DNA from: Watersipora subatra
Lineage: Eukaryota > Bryozoa > Gymnolaemata > Cheilostomatida > Watersiporidae
NCBI RefSeq assembly: GCF_963576615.1
Contig: NC_088715.1
Location: forward strand, 3,240,001-3,304,000
Direction of reading: 5' to 3'
DNA: 64,000 nt
Below, piece after piece: positions 48,001 through 60,003 of the stretch. Under the pieces are notes generated by a model that saw only the letters and a program-made list of their open reading frames with translations, was not told the DNA's origin and searched no databases. A program made the translations under genes and the position numbers. The first letter of the stretch is position 1; the number at the start of each line of letters is the position of its first letter.

Positions 48001-50709
48001 AGTAGCTAGTTGTATATTACAGTTGCTAGTTGTATATTACAGTTGCCAGTTGTATATTACAGTTGCTAGTTGTATATTACAGTTGCTAGTTGTATATTAC
48101 AGTAGCTAGTTGTATATTACAGTAGCTAGTTGTATATTACAGTAGCTAGTTGTATATTACAGTAGCTAGTTGTATATTACAGTAGCTAGTTGTATATTAC
48201 AGTAGCTAGTTGTATATTACAGTAGCTAGTTGTATATTACAGTAGCCAGTTGTATATTACAGTAGCCAGTTGTATATTACAGTAGCTAGTTGTATATTAC
48301 AGTTGCTAGTTGTATATTACAGTAGCTAGTTGTATATTACAGTAGCTAGTTGTATATTACAGTAGCTAGTTGTATATTACAGTAGCCAGTTGTATATTAC
48401 AGTAGCCAGTTGTATATTACAGTAGCCAGTTGTATATTACAGTAGCTAGTTGTATATTACAGTTGCTAGTTGTATATTACAGTAGCTAGTTGTATATTAC
48501 AGTAGCTGGTTGTATATTACAGTAGCTAGTTGTATATTACAGTAGCTAGTTGTATATTACAGTAGCTAGTTGTATATTACAGTAGCCAGTTGTATATTAC
48601 AGTAGCCAGTTGTATATTACAGTAGCTAGTTGTATATTACAGTTGCTAGTTGTATATTACAGTAGCTAGTTGTATATTACAGTAGCTAGTTGTATATTAC
48701 AGTAGCTAGTTGTATATTACAGTAGCCAGTTGTATATTACAGTAGCCAGTTGTATATTACAGTAGCCAGTTGTATATTACAGTTGCCAGTTGTATATTAC
48801 AGTAGCTAGTTGTATATTACAGTAGCTAGTTGTATATTACAGTAGCTAGTTGTATATTACAGTAGCTAGTTGTATATTACAGTAGCCAGTTGTATATTAC
48901 AGTAGCCAGTTGTATATTACAGTAGCCAGTTGTATATTACAGTAGCTAGTTGTATATTACAGTTGCTAGTTGTATATTACAGTAGCTAGTTGTATATTAC
49001 AGTAGCTAGTTGTATATTACAGTAGCCAGTTGTATATTACAGCTACCAGTTGTATATTACAGTTGCCAGTTGTATATTACAGTAGCTAGTTGTATATTAC
49101 AGTAGCTAGTTGTATATTACAGTAGCTAGTTGTATATTACAGTAGCTAGTTGTATATTACAGTAGCTAGTTGTATATTACAGTAGCTAGTTGTATATTAC
49201 AGTTGCCAGTTGTATATTACAGTAGCTAGTTGTATATTACAGTTGCTAGTTGTATATTACAGTTGCCAGTTGTATATTACAGTTGCTAGTTGTATATTAC
49301 AGTAGCTAGTTGTATATTACAGGTACCAGTTGTATATTACAGTTGCCAGTTGTATATTACAGTAGCTAGTTGTATATTACAGTAGCTAGTTGTATATTAC
49401 AGTTGCCAGTTGTATATTACAGCTACCAGTTGTATATTACAGTTGCCAGTTGTATATTACAGTAGCTAGTTGTATATTACAGTAGCTAGTTGTATATTAC
49501 AGTAGCTAGTTGTATATTACAGTAGCTAGTTGTATATTACAGTAGCTAGTTGTATATTACAGTTGCTAGTTGTATATTACAGTTGCCAGTTGTATATTAC
49601 AGTTGCTAGTTGTATATTACAGTTGCTAGTTGTATATTACAGTAGCTAGTTGTATATTACAGTAGCTAGTTGTATATTACAGTAGCTAGTTGTATATTAC
49701 AGTTGCTAGTTGTATATTACAGTTGCTAGTTGTATATTACAGTAGCTAGTTGTATATTACAGTTGCCAGTTGTATATTACAGCTACCAGTTGTATATTAC
49801 AGTTGCCAGTTGTATATTACAGTAGCTAGTTGTATATTACAGTAGCTAGTTGTATATTACAGTAGCTAGTTGTATATTACAGTAGCTAGTTGTATATTAC
49901 AGTAGCTAGTTGTATATTACAGTTGCTAGTTGTATATTACAGTTGCCAGTTGTATATTACAGTTGCTAGTTGTATATTACAGTTGCTAGTTGTATATTAC
50001 AGTAGCTAGTTGTATATTACAGTAGCTAGTTGTATATTACAGTAGCTAGTTGTATATTACAGTAGCTAGTTGTATATTACAGTAGCTAGTTGTATATTAC
50101 AGTAGCTAGTTGTATATTACAGTAGCTAGTTGTATATTACAGTAGCCAGTTGTATATTACAGTAGCCAGTTGTATATTACAGTAGCTAGTTGTATATTAC
50201 AGTTGCTAGTTGTATATTACAGTAGCTAGTTGTATATTACAGTAGCTAGTTGTATATTACAGTAGCTAGTTGTATATTACAGTAGCCAGTTGTATATTAC
50301 AGTAGCCAGTTGTATATTACAGTAGCCAGTTGTATATTACAGTAGCTAGTTGTATATTACAGTTGCTAGTTGTATATTACAGTAGCTAGTTGTATATTAC
50401 AGTAGCTGGTTGTATATTACAGTAGCTAGTTGTATATTACAGTAGCCAGTTGTATATTACAGTAGCCAGTTGTATATTACAGTAGCCAGTTGTATATTAC
50501 AGTAGCTAGTTGTATATTACAGTAGCTAGTTGTATATTACAGTAGCCAGTTGTATATTACAGTAGCCAGTTGTATATTACAGTAGCCAGTTGTATATTAC
50601 AGTAGCTAGTTGTATATTACAGTTGCTAGTTGTATATTACAGTAGCTAGTTGTATATTACAGTAGCTGGTTGTATATTACAGTAGCTAGTTGTATATTAC
50701 AGTAGCCAA
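39085..50709. repeat. 11.6-kb satellite of a 20-bp unit with higher-order repeats (intron 17)
   Basis: About 580 copies of AGTTGCTAGTTGTATATTAC and the variants AGTAGCTAGT, AGTTGCCAGT and AGTAGCCAGT. Rare marker units show block copying: AGGTACCAGT at 43941, 45841, 47581 and 49321 (spacing 1900, 1740, 1740), and AGCTACCAGT in matching triplets. In the left part, AGGTGCCAGT at 39641, 40581, 41261 and 41601 gives spacings that are multiples of 20. Single-base deletions near 39940 and 39980 shift the register. Many 60-100 codon ORFs here are repeat artefacts. Confidence 0.98.
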
Positions 50710-51117
50710 TTGCAGTATGAAACCAAACTGTGCTCCTGCATAAAAGAAAACTTTGCAGTTCAAATAACCAGTCCCTCTCAAGTGTCTCTCAAGTCCCTCT
50801 CAAGTGTCTCTCAAGTTCGTGAAATAACATTGTAAGAGAGACTTATGTTTGAAACAATCTCAATTAGTTTATCATACTAGTATGGGAAAAATTTTGTAAT
50901 ACATAGTTCTTTCTAGAAAGCCTGCGACTACATGATGGTCTTCTTAAATGCTGACCTCATCGCTCACTTTTGTCTCTGCTGCCTTTTTAGTAAAGTATCT
51001 GATAGATATGCTCCCCACACGTTGAATGGAGCTGTTTATGTTCAGTTTTACATACAACCTGTTGCAGGTGTTAAAATAGGATTCAAGCCTCACTTACCTG
51101 AAAAAAAAATTTTGTAG
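50710..51117. other. 3' end of intron 17
   Basis: Unique sequence with a short CTCTCAAGTGTCTCTCAAGT repeat near 50777, then an AT-rich tract and the acceptor AATTTTGTAG. Confidence 0.6.
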
Positions 51118-51245
51118 TTTGTTACGGAAAGATAAAGTGTCCATCTCACATGGTGTGTGTCTCTAGTAGATGTCTCCTCAGATGTTCCTCAGGCTGTGGA
51201 AAGGGTGCCATATGCAAACAGGGTGTGTGTGAGAGACTCTGTTTT
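51118..51245 (+). CDS. Exon 18: cysteine-rich repeats
   Basis: A phase 1 to phase 0 exon of 42 codons with nine cysteines (IKCPSHMVCVSSRCLLRC, SGCGKGAICKQGVCERLC). It joins exon 17 across the 12.6-kb satellite intron with matching phase. Donor GTAAGT. Confidence 0.8.
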
Positions 51246-51494
51246 GTAAGTACCAAAGTACTTGCTGAGATAGGCACTTGGTAACTTTTTTTGACTATGA
51301 AACAAAGTATTAGCCTTTTTAGTATTATTATTATTAAATGTGTTTCATAAACCTTAATTTTAGAAAATATGAAAAGTGTAAGTGTTGAAAGCTGTGTTGT
51401 TTTCTGACTTATCATGGATTACAGTTGTTATAATAGTAGCTTATCATGGATAACAGTTGGCGTAATAATGATAGTCTTTGTCTCTTTTCTTTAG
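51246..51494. other. Intron 18
   Basis: 249 bp, one of the two shortest introns found. AT-rich, ending TTTTCTTTAG. Confidence 0.65.
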
Positions 51495-51693
51495 GCTGAA
51501 GAAGAATGTCCTCAGGGGATGAGATGTTGGGACGGATCCTGTACAGCAGCCTGCAAACAAGACAGGACCAGATGTGGGACTGGAAGGAAGTGCATCGGTG
51601 ACCTATGCTACGAGTTTCCTTTTCCCAGCAGTAAACAATGTGATCTTACTTACATAGCCCAAGAACAACTCTGTCTTCCTACCTGCGTGGCAG
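51495..51693 (+). CDS. Exon 19: cysteine-rich repeats
   Basis: A phase 0 to phase 1 exon of 66 codons with ten cysteines: EECPQGMRCWDGSCTAAC, TRCGTGRKCIGDLCYEF, then KQCDLTYIAQEQLCLPTC. Strong acceptor TTTTCTTTAG; donor GTCTGT is weak. Confidence 0.8.
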
Positions 51694-52258
51694 GTCTGTT
51701 ACCTGTGTGTTTTTGCCTGCTTATGCATGATGTAGCAACTGTTTAAAATGCCCAAGTGTAGCAATTTTTGACATGTGAGATTGACTTGGGTGAAATCTGG
51801 GAAGATTCAGTAAGTTAAATATTGTTGAGTGGAAACATCTATCCTTGTGCTAGCACCTTACATAGCTGTCAATCTTGAGAGCCTTACCTTTGATGGGATA
51901 AGTGAAAGATAAACATCGGAGTTGAGCAAACATTGTCGAAACATTTATACTACATATAATATATGTATATATAATAAATATAATACTATGATAATTAATA
52001 TGTGGTGAGTAAAAGAGAGTCATCGGAGTTAAACAACCATATTACATGTAATCTTTATATATAGTTCAGCTAGTACTGTACATGTATACATAATACATAT
52101 ATTACTGCATCTGCATGTTCCATAGATATTCTTGCTATTTTACTGTGTAACCCTAAAATGATCATTAAAAATTAAAGGTTTGTCTTTATTGGAAGTGAAT
52201 TGCATGCCAGAGTAACTCTTCATGTGACACCACAGTAGCATTAACATGGTACCTACAG
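51694..52258. other. Intron 19
   Basis: 565 bp with a TATA-rich patch at about 51950-51990 and a diverged internal duplication (ATCGGAGTT...AAACA at 51917 and 52022). Acceptor GGTACCTACAG. Confidence 0.6.
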
Positions 52259-52440
52259 ATGAGGAGTGTGACGAGATGTGTCTCGCTGGATTCTGTTCTC
52301 ACCGCTGTTCAGCTAATTACCCGTGCACCACTGGAAGGGCCTGTGTTGGTGGTAGATGCATCATGCTTTGCGACAGAGCGAGGAAGTGTGCAGGTGCTAG
52401 CCAATCCTGTGTTGGAGGTTTTTGTCTGCCAATTTGTCAG
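52259..52440 (+). CDS. Exon 20: cysteine-rich repeats
   Basis: A phase 1 to phase 0 exon of 60 codons with twelve cysteines in three clean repeats: EECDEMCLAGFCSHRC, YPCTTGRACVGGRCIMLC and RKCAGASQSCVGGFCLPIC. This is the best example of the module, C-x5-C-x-G-x-C-x3-C. Donor GTAACC. Confidence 0.85.
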
Positions 52441-52679
52441 GTAACCTAAGCAATTAGTACTTCATGTTTGAGGATATATGGAAATGCCTTGAAACTTAGG
52501 AGGCTAGATTATCAATACATTGTTAAGACTCTGTCAAGATTCTGTTGACTCACTGTTGAGACTATGTCAAGACTTTGTTTGTACTCTGTTACAGACTCTG
52601 TCGACACTTAGCTAACACTCTGTTGAGACTCTGCTAACACTTCATTGACCCTCTGTTGAAACTCTGTATTTTGTTTCAG

Positions 52680-52825
52680 TCGGACTACAACTGCCCAGAG
52701 CTGATGGTCTGTGCTAAAGGAGTCTGTACAGTTCAGTGTGAGACTGACTGGGAGTGTGGAGATGAACTCAAGTGTATCGGAAGCTTGTGCACCGCTGATT
52801 GTGTCAACAGAAACTGTACAAATGG
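52680..52825 (+). CDS. Exon 21: cysteine-rich repeats; 3' part duplicated downstream
   Basis: A phase 0 to phase 2 exon of 48 codons with nine cysteines: YNCPELMVCAKGVCTVQC, WECGDELKCIGSLCTADC and RNCTNG. Strong acceptor TTTTGTTTCAG, donor GTAGGA. Intron 20 upstream (52441-52679) contains degenerate ACTCTGTTGAG repeats. The final 83 bases of the exon are repeated at 52979. Confidence 0.82.
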
Positions 52826-53210
52826 GTAGGATTGTAGTGTAAATTATGTACATTGTGAATCAATGCGCAATGTTGGCTATGTACAGTGCCCAATATATAC
52901 ATTGCTTGCTATGCACAGCTTACAATATGTACAGTGTAGACTATTTACATTGTACAATATATCTAGTGCTTGTTACATACTGACTGGGAGTGTGGCGATG
53001 AACTCAAGTGTATCGGAAGCTTGTGTACTGCTGATTGTGTCAACAGAAACTGTACAACTGGGTAGGATTGTATTGTACATTATGTACAATGTGAATCAAT
53101 GTGTAATACAGTGTGCAATATATACATTGCTTGCTGTGCGCAGTTTACAATATGTACAGTGTAGACTATCTACATTGTACAATATATACAGTGCTTGTTA
53201 CATATAGTTT
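52743..53210 (+). repeat. 236-bp tandem duplication covering the exon 21 3' half, its donor and intron
   Basis: Copy 1 starts at 52743 and copy 2 at 52979, both with ACTGACTGGGAGTGTGG. The coding part of copy 2 (52979-53061) has changed at very few bases, almost all synonymous plus one Asn-to-Thr, and its donor GTAGGA is intact, but no AG acceptor precedes it. Joining without splicing is blocked by the in-frame TAG at the copy 1 donor. Confidence 0.92.
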
Positions 53211-53639
53211 ACAATAGACAAAACGTGCAACACATATCTACACAGCCTACTTTTAACAAAACTAAAGTATAAAACACATTGTACACCATGTAATTACCAT
53301 ATGAAAAATGTACAACACATAGTCTGTGCAATGTACAAAAAATACATTATGCACCATGCATAGTAAGTACGATATGCAAGTTTACAATAGATAAAGTGCA
53401 GACTATACAAAAATTAAATGTACTCTTCGTGCAGTAAGTGTGGTATACAAGTTGTGCAACCCTGCCGAAAGATAAGTTGGTATCTACTCATTTGGTCTTG
53501 TATATATACATTTATATATTGATGCACTGCAGCTGTATTCTCAAATTCATTATAATTACTTCATCATAATATTTTGCCAGCCATAAAACTATTTATCATC
53601 ACTAGTCGTAGGTAAACAAATGTAACGCCGTACTTGTAG
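53211..53639. other. Rest of intron 21
   Basis: AT-rich with scattered short GTACAA and ACAATGTAC motifs, the tail of the duplicated region. Acceptor CGTACTTGTAG. Confidence 0.55.
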
Positions 53640-53884
53640 CTACACCTGCAAGCGTGATACATTGGCCTGCCACTTGGAATGTACAGACAACTCCGAATGT
53701 GCTTCACATCAGTCTTGTGACTCTAGCCTTGGAACCTGTGTTAGTGTGCAAGGGGAGTCGTGTGATGTACACGGAGACTGTGACTCTTCATTCAGATGCC
53801 ATCCTGAATTCTATTGCTCTCCAGTTACATCTACCTGTAGTCTCTTTGATAAGTCGAGTCTTCCATGCAACGCCCGGACATGTG
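53640..53884 (+). CDS. Exon 22: cysteine-rich repeats
   Basis: A phase 2 to phase 1 exon of 82 codons with thirteen cysteines: LACHLECTDNSECASHQSC, SLGTCVSVQGESCDVHGDC, SFRCHPEFYCSP, then LPCNARTC before the donor GTGAGT. The QGESCDVHGDC stretch matches the G-x2-C-x4-DC motif of exons 1, 9 and 15, but here it lies inside the exon. Confidence 0.82.
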
Positions 53885-54908
53885 GTGAGTTGCTGTGCTA
53901 TGTCTGAAGTACTAGAAGTGGTTTCCGAAAAACTATTGTAGATGTAGCGGAGTTTTTTTTATTCTGCTTAGTATGTCATGTGCGAGTTGTTTTAATCTCT
54001 GTATATAAAATGTATGTATATGTATGTATATGTAAATCTTTATTGCCCGTTTAATGCTCACTGTTCATGAAGCATTCGAGCACTTCATAGTCAGGAAGCA
54101 ATCAAAATTATTGTACAATGATATTTACATCTGTATACAAACAGCTCCGAGACCAGAACACTTTCTTGTTTAGGAGCTAGGCCGTTTACAGGTATTTCTC
54201 AACAAGTCAACTTTGATTGGTCAACGAACACTCTTTGCTTTGTTTGTAGATAAGAAATCCTATGTTTGTAAGTGAGAAATAATTTGTTTGTAGATATGAA
54301 TTTTTTTTTTAGAATCTGCGAAGCAAAATATAATTTTAAGAACCCTAAAAATTGAAGTAAAATTAGATTTCAAATCAAACCAGTTGGCAGGCCTTGGTTA
54401 GTGGCTGATGGGGACTGCTGTCATTTCTGACAGCATTTCTGACAGCAGTCCATCTTAATCACTTTCCGTGTGCCAATTTCCAGTTGTCAAAAGATTTCAT
54501 TTTTTTTACAAATATACCATAACCCGGATAAAAAGAACCTGGGTTTGAACTTTCAAGTATCTTAGTCTCTTTAATGTGATACAGGATTCTTAACTCAGGT
54601 CACCTGTTTACTAGCAAGAAACATAAGCTCATTGGTCAAACCTTGCTTTCTTCCCGTCAGATATGTAATATGTTGTGGCAGGCCAAGCTACACGTAAGTT
54701 TCAGAAAAAGACGAACGGATTTTGTATTTTTCCATTCTGCAAACATGTATAGTTAGTAGTTTTTGTGAAGTCGTCTTATCTGCTAATTTCTTTGTGTGAC
54801 ATTTGTCTTCTTTTGATTTTTAGCCTTGCGCCTTTTTGCTGTTTCATAGAAATGTAACTATTTAGTCACCGCCCTTTCTTATAAAATCTAATCTTTTTTA
54901 TACTAAAG
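53885..54908. other. Intron 22
   Basis: About 1.0 kb, AT-rich. It contains a short ATGTATATGTATGTATATG run and a CTGACAGCA / TGCTGTCA inverted repeat near 54417-54445. No element recognised. Confidence 0.55.
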
Positions 54909-55031
54909 GTGTTAGTGAAGTGTGCAATGGAGAAGGCTTCTGTCAGAACAGAATTATTTCTGGCCAAAACAATGGAGATGTACCGTGTCTTAATGGAAAC
55001 AGTTTTAATGTTGACAATCCTTCTAATGAAA
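54909..55031 (+). CDS. Exon 23: Asn-rich linker with three cysteines
   Basis: A phase 1 to phase 1 exon of 41 codons: EVCNGEGFCQN, then GQNNGDVPCLNGNSFNVDN. Fewer cysteines and more Asn/Gly than its neighbours, so it is probably a spacer. Acceptor TATACTAAAG is weak, donor GTAAGT strong. Called mainly on phase and context. Confidence 0.65.
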
Positions 55032-55654
55032 GTAAGTGTTTTAGTAGCAGAAGTAACTTGAAACAAAAGGGTGACCGTATTCACCTTTTTCTGGGCATAA
55101 AATTAAATTTAAGTTTACTTCTGTTGGCTCAGATCGTAGGAACTGATATTTCTGCTTTTTAGCTGCCATCTCAAGAACAATTTGTAGCTTGAGTTTTTTT
55201 CATTTTAAGTAAACTGATGTTATGAACCTTTTGAACTATTTTATGTTCAAATGTAAACTAGAGCTTATTTTATGGCAACCAAATGAAACATTGGCTGAAA
55301 TGACTCAGCTAAAGACCCAACAACTAGTGGAACACCAATGTTTTAGTCAGCAGCCACAGCTTGAAGGTAGTACATAGCTGTTCATATATAACCTCTAGCT
55401 ATCTATTCATAGCATCTAGCTGTCCATACATAGTGTGTGACCCTCATTTTGTAGTCATTCAAAATCGGCTTGTGCCACAATTATTGGTTCAAAAAATATG
55501 CTGGCTTTGATCTTTTGCCTAATCCATGATAACAAGGATAAAACATATTTATAAAGCTGTCAGCAGATATTTCAGCTTTGTTTAGTACAAATTATTTCAA
55601 GTTTTACATCATGGCATTTCATGGAAGAGTTTAATCACATTTTTCAGCGAGTGG

Positions 55655-55952
55655 TAAATAAATGAAGTTTCAGCGAAAGTTAGGTAATGGTATTTCAAGT
55701 AAAAGTTAAGTCAGCGAGAGTTAAATCATGGTATTTCCAGTGAGAGTTAAATCATGGTATTTTCAGTGAGAGTTAAGTCATGGTATTTCCAGCGAGAGTT
55801 AAATCATGGTATTTCCAGTGAGAGTTAAATCATGGTATTTTCAGTGAGAGTTAAGTCATGGTATTTCCAGTGAGAGTTAAATCATGGTATTTCTAGTGAG
55901 AGTTAAGCCATGGTATTTTCAGTGAGAGTTAAGTCATGGTATTTTTAGTAAG
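55655..55952. repeat. 26-bp minisatellite, about 11 copies (intron 23)
   Basis: Units contain GAGAGTTAAATCATGGTATT and TCCAGT or TTCAGT, with CATGGTATT recurring every 26 bp. It starts about 620 bp after the donor. Confidence 0.92.
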
Positions 55953-56850
55953 ATGCACCAATAAAGTTGTCAATAGGTGAAAGCATGCATGGAGTCATTT
56001 CCCCCTTTTTAATCCTACTACAAATGCATACATTAAGAATGCAGGCCATAGCTCTTTGTGATTGAGGATAGTATTAATAGACAAGAGATGTTTGATAGCG
56101 AGACATCCATAGTTGTATTGGTAGTATGACTTGTGTTAGCTCATGGAATGTACGCCCTACAAAAGCATTAGATAAAAGATAGAAAGCTGAGTAATTATAC
56201 ATACCCATAGATGATACATTACCCATAACATATACCTTTCCTATTAGTCAGCTGAATATTTGGCTAATGACTGCATACCTGCGTAACATACCTGCGCAAA
56301 TTGTTCCTGATTACGGAAAAGTTGTCATTTTGTAATCAGTTTTACAAACTTGTCTGAACTTATTTGCTCCCAGACCTTAGTTCCTTTTGTGGCGACCAAG
56401 GTAGTCATCATATTGGTCATCCTTTAGTGACTAATATGGAGACACCATAATCATCTTTGTGGTGTTACAAAATTTTATTTCAGGATACAACAGTTTTTGA
56501 TTGAGCTTATTTTTAGACATTTCGCTTTGAATTTTCTGAATTTTTCAATACTGTAAATCCTTTAATTAAACGCTATTTTAACCCTTCCTCTATAGTGGCG
56601 GTCAAATAGAGGTGGCGTTTAAATAGAGGTTTTACGGTACTTTTTTTATTTTGTCAAGTAGTGTCAAAATCCAGCACGTTTCCACGACTACTTATTCTAT
56701 TGTTCATTTCCTGACAGATATCAGCTGATACAAACATTAAAACTATGGCATAGTTTGAAGTTAGCGTGTATTTACAACAGATTCTAACAGTCTATACGAC
56801 AACTACTGATCACGGTGTACATGAGAATTAATTGTTTGTACTGTATCTAG
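55953..56850. other. Rest of intron 23
   Basis: AT-rich intron, no element with clear ends. Acceptor CTGTATCTAG. Confidence 0.5.
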
Positions 56851-56934
56851 GTTGCTGGAGTGATGAAGAGTGTTCAGATGCTGGTGAGTTCTGTATAGCA
56901 AACACCTGCTATTTAGTGACAAACATCACTGAAG
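56851..56934 (+). CDS. Exon 24: short cysteine-rich exon
   Basis: A phase 1 to phase 1 exon of 28 codons with four cysteines (SCWSDEECSDAGEFC, ANTCYLVTNITE). It fits a single half-module and contains a possible N-glycosylation site NIT. Donor GTAAGA. Like exon 16 it could be skipped in frame. Confidence 0.68.
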
Positions 56935-57804
56935 GTAAGATTAGCTGACATCATCTTTTCATGTACTTGTGTTAGCATGCCTCTGTATATCATTAATTCA
57001 TTAACTTGCCAAAAGTAAAAACTAACAGTTTTGGCACTTGAAACCAATATGAGTATGCCAGGTCACATGGACCGATTTACACTATTATTTATTAAAAAGA
57101 ACAAGTAAGGGTTTCTGTGGTTATTTCATTTCTGTCTTGCTTAAGTAAAAAAATTAAATTACCTGCTTTAACACTAAAAAAGAAAGAACCCAATTTATTG
57201 GTCAATTTTATAAAAACGCTGATCACACCTTTAATCACTTCTTGACACCTGTCATCATTTTCGTACTCCAGTTTATATAATCTATGACTATTCCACTGGC
57301 TCTCCTCGAAAATATCCTACACTGTGTACACATATATTTACCTAGTTTATGTAAGACTGGTACTGTTTGTTTCTCTCTCTCACTTTAACAATGCATATCT
57401 TATTTAATATAATATATGATAGTGCAATAGAAGACCATATAATATGATAAAGCATAATATATTATAAAGCAATACATTATGAAGCATAATATTAATTAAA
57501 AAAACGCAATTATGAAAAACTGATGCTGCGATAAACATTTAAGCTCTGAACAGACAACTTCTAATTCCCAAATATCATAGTCCTGGTCAAGCATAAACCA
57601 ACATACAAATGGAGGTCTGTAGGCCATTTAAGACTGTCATAGATTTATTTCAGTTCATTCTATGAGTTGATTCTTCAATATTTAGGACTATTAATGCAAT
57701 TTCTTGTCTGTCTTAACTCATTTGATCATAATAACTCGTGTTATTCATCGTAAGCCTTTCATGTTTTATCTTACTAAAAGGATTGGCTAATTGCTACCTT
57801 GTAG
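56935..57804. other. Intron 24
   Basis: 870 bp, AT-rich, with an ATAATATATTATAAAGCA-like patch near 57440. Nothing else recognised. Confidence 0.55.
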
Positions 57805-57971
57805 TATATGGAGGATGTTCAGTCAGTCCACACCCTCAGCGTGCAGTCGCATCAGATGGTGTGATTACAATAACATGTGAGTCAGACTCGTGGTGTGCGG
57901 AAGAACAAATCTGCGTGCACTGTACTTGTTCTACCACATGTAATATTAACCTGCACTGCTCTAGTAACCAG
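57805..57971 (+). CDS. Exon 25: cysteine-rich module
   Basis: A phase 1 to phase 0 exon of 55 codons with eight cysteines: VYGGCSVSPHP, then ITCESDSWCAEEQICVHC and STTCNINLHCSSNQ. Acceptor TACCTTGTAG, donor GTAAGA. Confidence 0.75.
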
Positions 57972-58279
57972 GTAAGACTCGCTTCTCTCCAGACATGTAA
58001 ACACCATGGAAACAGAAATCAGACTTACTAGATATGTCAATATTTGGGTTAGGTAATCGACATTCTAACGATCAAGAAGCTTTTTGTTTTAGACAAAAGC
58101 TTTTCTAAATTTTGCTGAGAGTATCGATACCAGGTTTATCACAGGATTTTCCATTTTGCCTAAAGAGTTTGATAGTTAAGTTTTAGGTATACTATTAAAT
58201 CTTTGTGTGAATTCGTTCTGGAATCCGCTTCATATGTAGAAAAAAGTTGCAATATATATATTATAGTAATTTATATTAT

Positions 58280-59800
58280 CCCACGACCAAACGAGCTGAT
58301 GCGAAGTTTGGGAATTTTTATGATAAATGCATGTGCACATAACTTACGAAAATTATTCATCAACAATGAGACGAACCCTTGTAATAAAATTTCATCAACA
58401 AATTTAACCATCGTTTTGTAGATTAGTTAAAGCATAATAACGATACAAAACAAATATAGGCCTATTTAAATATGTTACCAAGTATTTGTATATTCTCGAA
58501 AATCCCTTAAAACTTACTCATCTGATCGGATTATACACAAATAGACAGATTTATTAGGACGAAAATCGTCACAAAACGCTTGAAAAGCTTGGTTTAATAA
58601 AAGTTAAGACCGGAAATTGAAACGGCGGGCGACAGAGAATAGAACGATTAAGTCGTGTGCATTTCGCGAAAAAATAACGTGCACATTTCACCAGTCTATG
58701 GCATTGTTTACTTGTAATCGGATTTATTCGAAGGTTTCTGTAATAAACGTAGACCGTTTGAGGCGTTGACCGATTTATAGGTACGAAATTGTGGTACACA
58801 GTTTATCAGCCTATGTTTTTTTGTCCAATCACCGAAGGTTTCATTTTTTAAAACGTTAGCCAAAATTCTTTACAACTTATGTACAAGCTAAGGCCGAACT
58901 ACAACGCCCCTTTATGACGAGAACATTTTTTATTTTGCTGCAGTTTGCATGAAACTTTCAGACATGTGAATGCTCATACTCACTTTCTTTTAGATCGCTA
59001 TCAAAACCATTCTACATTCAACGCAACCAACTTTCAAACTGTATAGTACACAGTAGCTTGCCATTTTACTTCTAATTTTGCATTTCCGAGTCATAATAAA
59101 CATATTTCTTTATTGTTGTTGAATTACATACATTACAGTAGATTAGGCCTACAGCTTTATAACACTTTTATAACAGCTTTTATTTTGCTGCAGTTTGCAG
59201 AAATCTTCCAGACGCGTGAACGCTCATAGGTTTTCTATTATTGCTGTATTACTATATTACCAATATCGGTTATTCTAATAATATCAGTGCATTTTACTTC
59301 TAATATTGGCCAGTAGTGCATTTCTCCTATTGCAGGGGAGAGATTATAATAGACATAATATTTTCCTTTCATTATTGCTGTTTGTCATGACCAAACACTT
59401 TTTAAATAAATTTTCTAAAAATCTATATAAATACCACAACTTCTCGATATTGTTAGCTATGATGTTTTAAATGTAAACAAAATTGTGCATTGGTTTTCTA
59501 TTATTACTATATTAATAATATTGATTATTCTAAAAATATCAGTGCATTTTACTTCTGTTTGCCAATATTGCATTTCTCCTATTGCAGGGGAAAAATATAA
59601 ACATTTTTTCCTTTCATTATTGCTGTTTGTTGTATATAATAACACCCACACCCAGTACATTACAGCTACCATTGCAGTTATCCTATTGCGCTGCAGTGCC
59701 ATTTGACTGCTAATATTGCATTTCTCAACCATCAGTACCCTTTCTTTTTTTCTAATATCACTTTGATCGTGGGCTGTATGACAGTGTAATTTCTAGTTTA
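58280..59800. repeat. Unclassified interspersed repeat, copy B (intron 25)
   Basis: Aligns with 24615-25610 along both its left (58280-58710) and right (59460-59800) parts. The extra middle contains another partial copy of the right part near 59265-59350, with TCTAATAATATCAGTGCATT and GCATTTCTCCTATTGCAGGG. Both copies sit in introns of the same gene in the same orientation. Confidence 0.75.
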
Positions 59801-59894
59801 TAATTAAAATACTTCTGAGTTATGTGAATGTCCGATGGCTTCTCAATCTCGCGTGGAGTGTGAGATGGATTATCTCAGATCATACTGTTTTTAG

Positions 59895-60003
59895 ACTTGC
59901 TTTGGTGGAGTCTGCATGGAGAAATGTAGTGCTACAAGTTCCTGTACCTCATCTGTTGATGATTGCATTGATGGAATCTGTAGAGATACTTGCGCTGATG
60001 ATG
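59895..60003 (+). CDS. Exon 26: cysteine-rich repeats, 3' end merges with a minisatellite
   Basis: A phase 0 to phase 1 exon of 36 codons with seven cysteines (TCFGGVCMEKC, SSCTSSVDDCIDGICRDTC). Acceptor CTGTTTTTAG, donor GTAGGT. The last 26 bases, from TGTAGAGATACTTG to the donor, are repeated in every unit of the following array. Confidence 0.78.

Noticed and set aside
39085..50709. CRISPR array
   Set aside because: Repeats are directly adjacent with no unique spacers, and the sequence is clearly eukaryotic.
50932..51117. Upstream extension of exon 18 (61-codon ORF)
   Set aside because: Cysteine pattern absent, different frame, ends at a stop just at the exon 18 acceptor.
52979..53061. 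An additional real exon encoding WECGDELKC
   Set aside because: No AG acceptor precedes it. It is the second copy of a 236-bp duplication.
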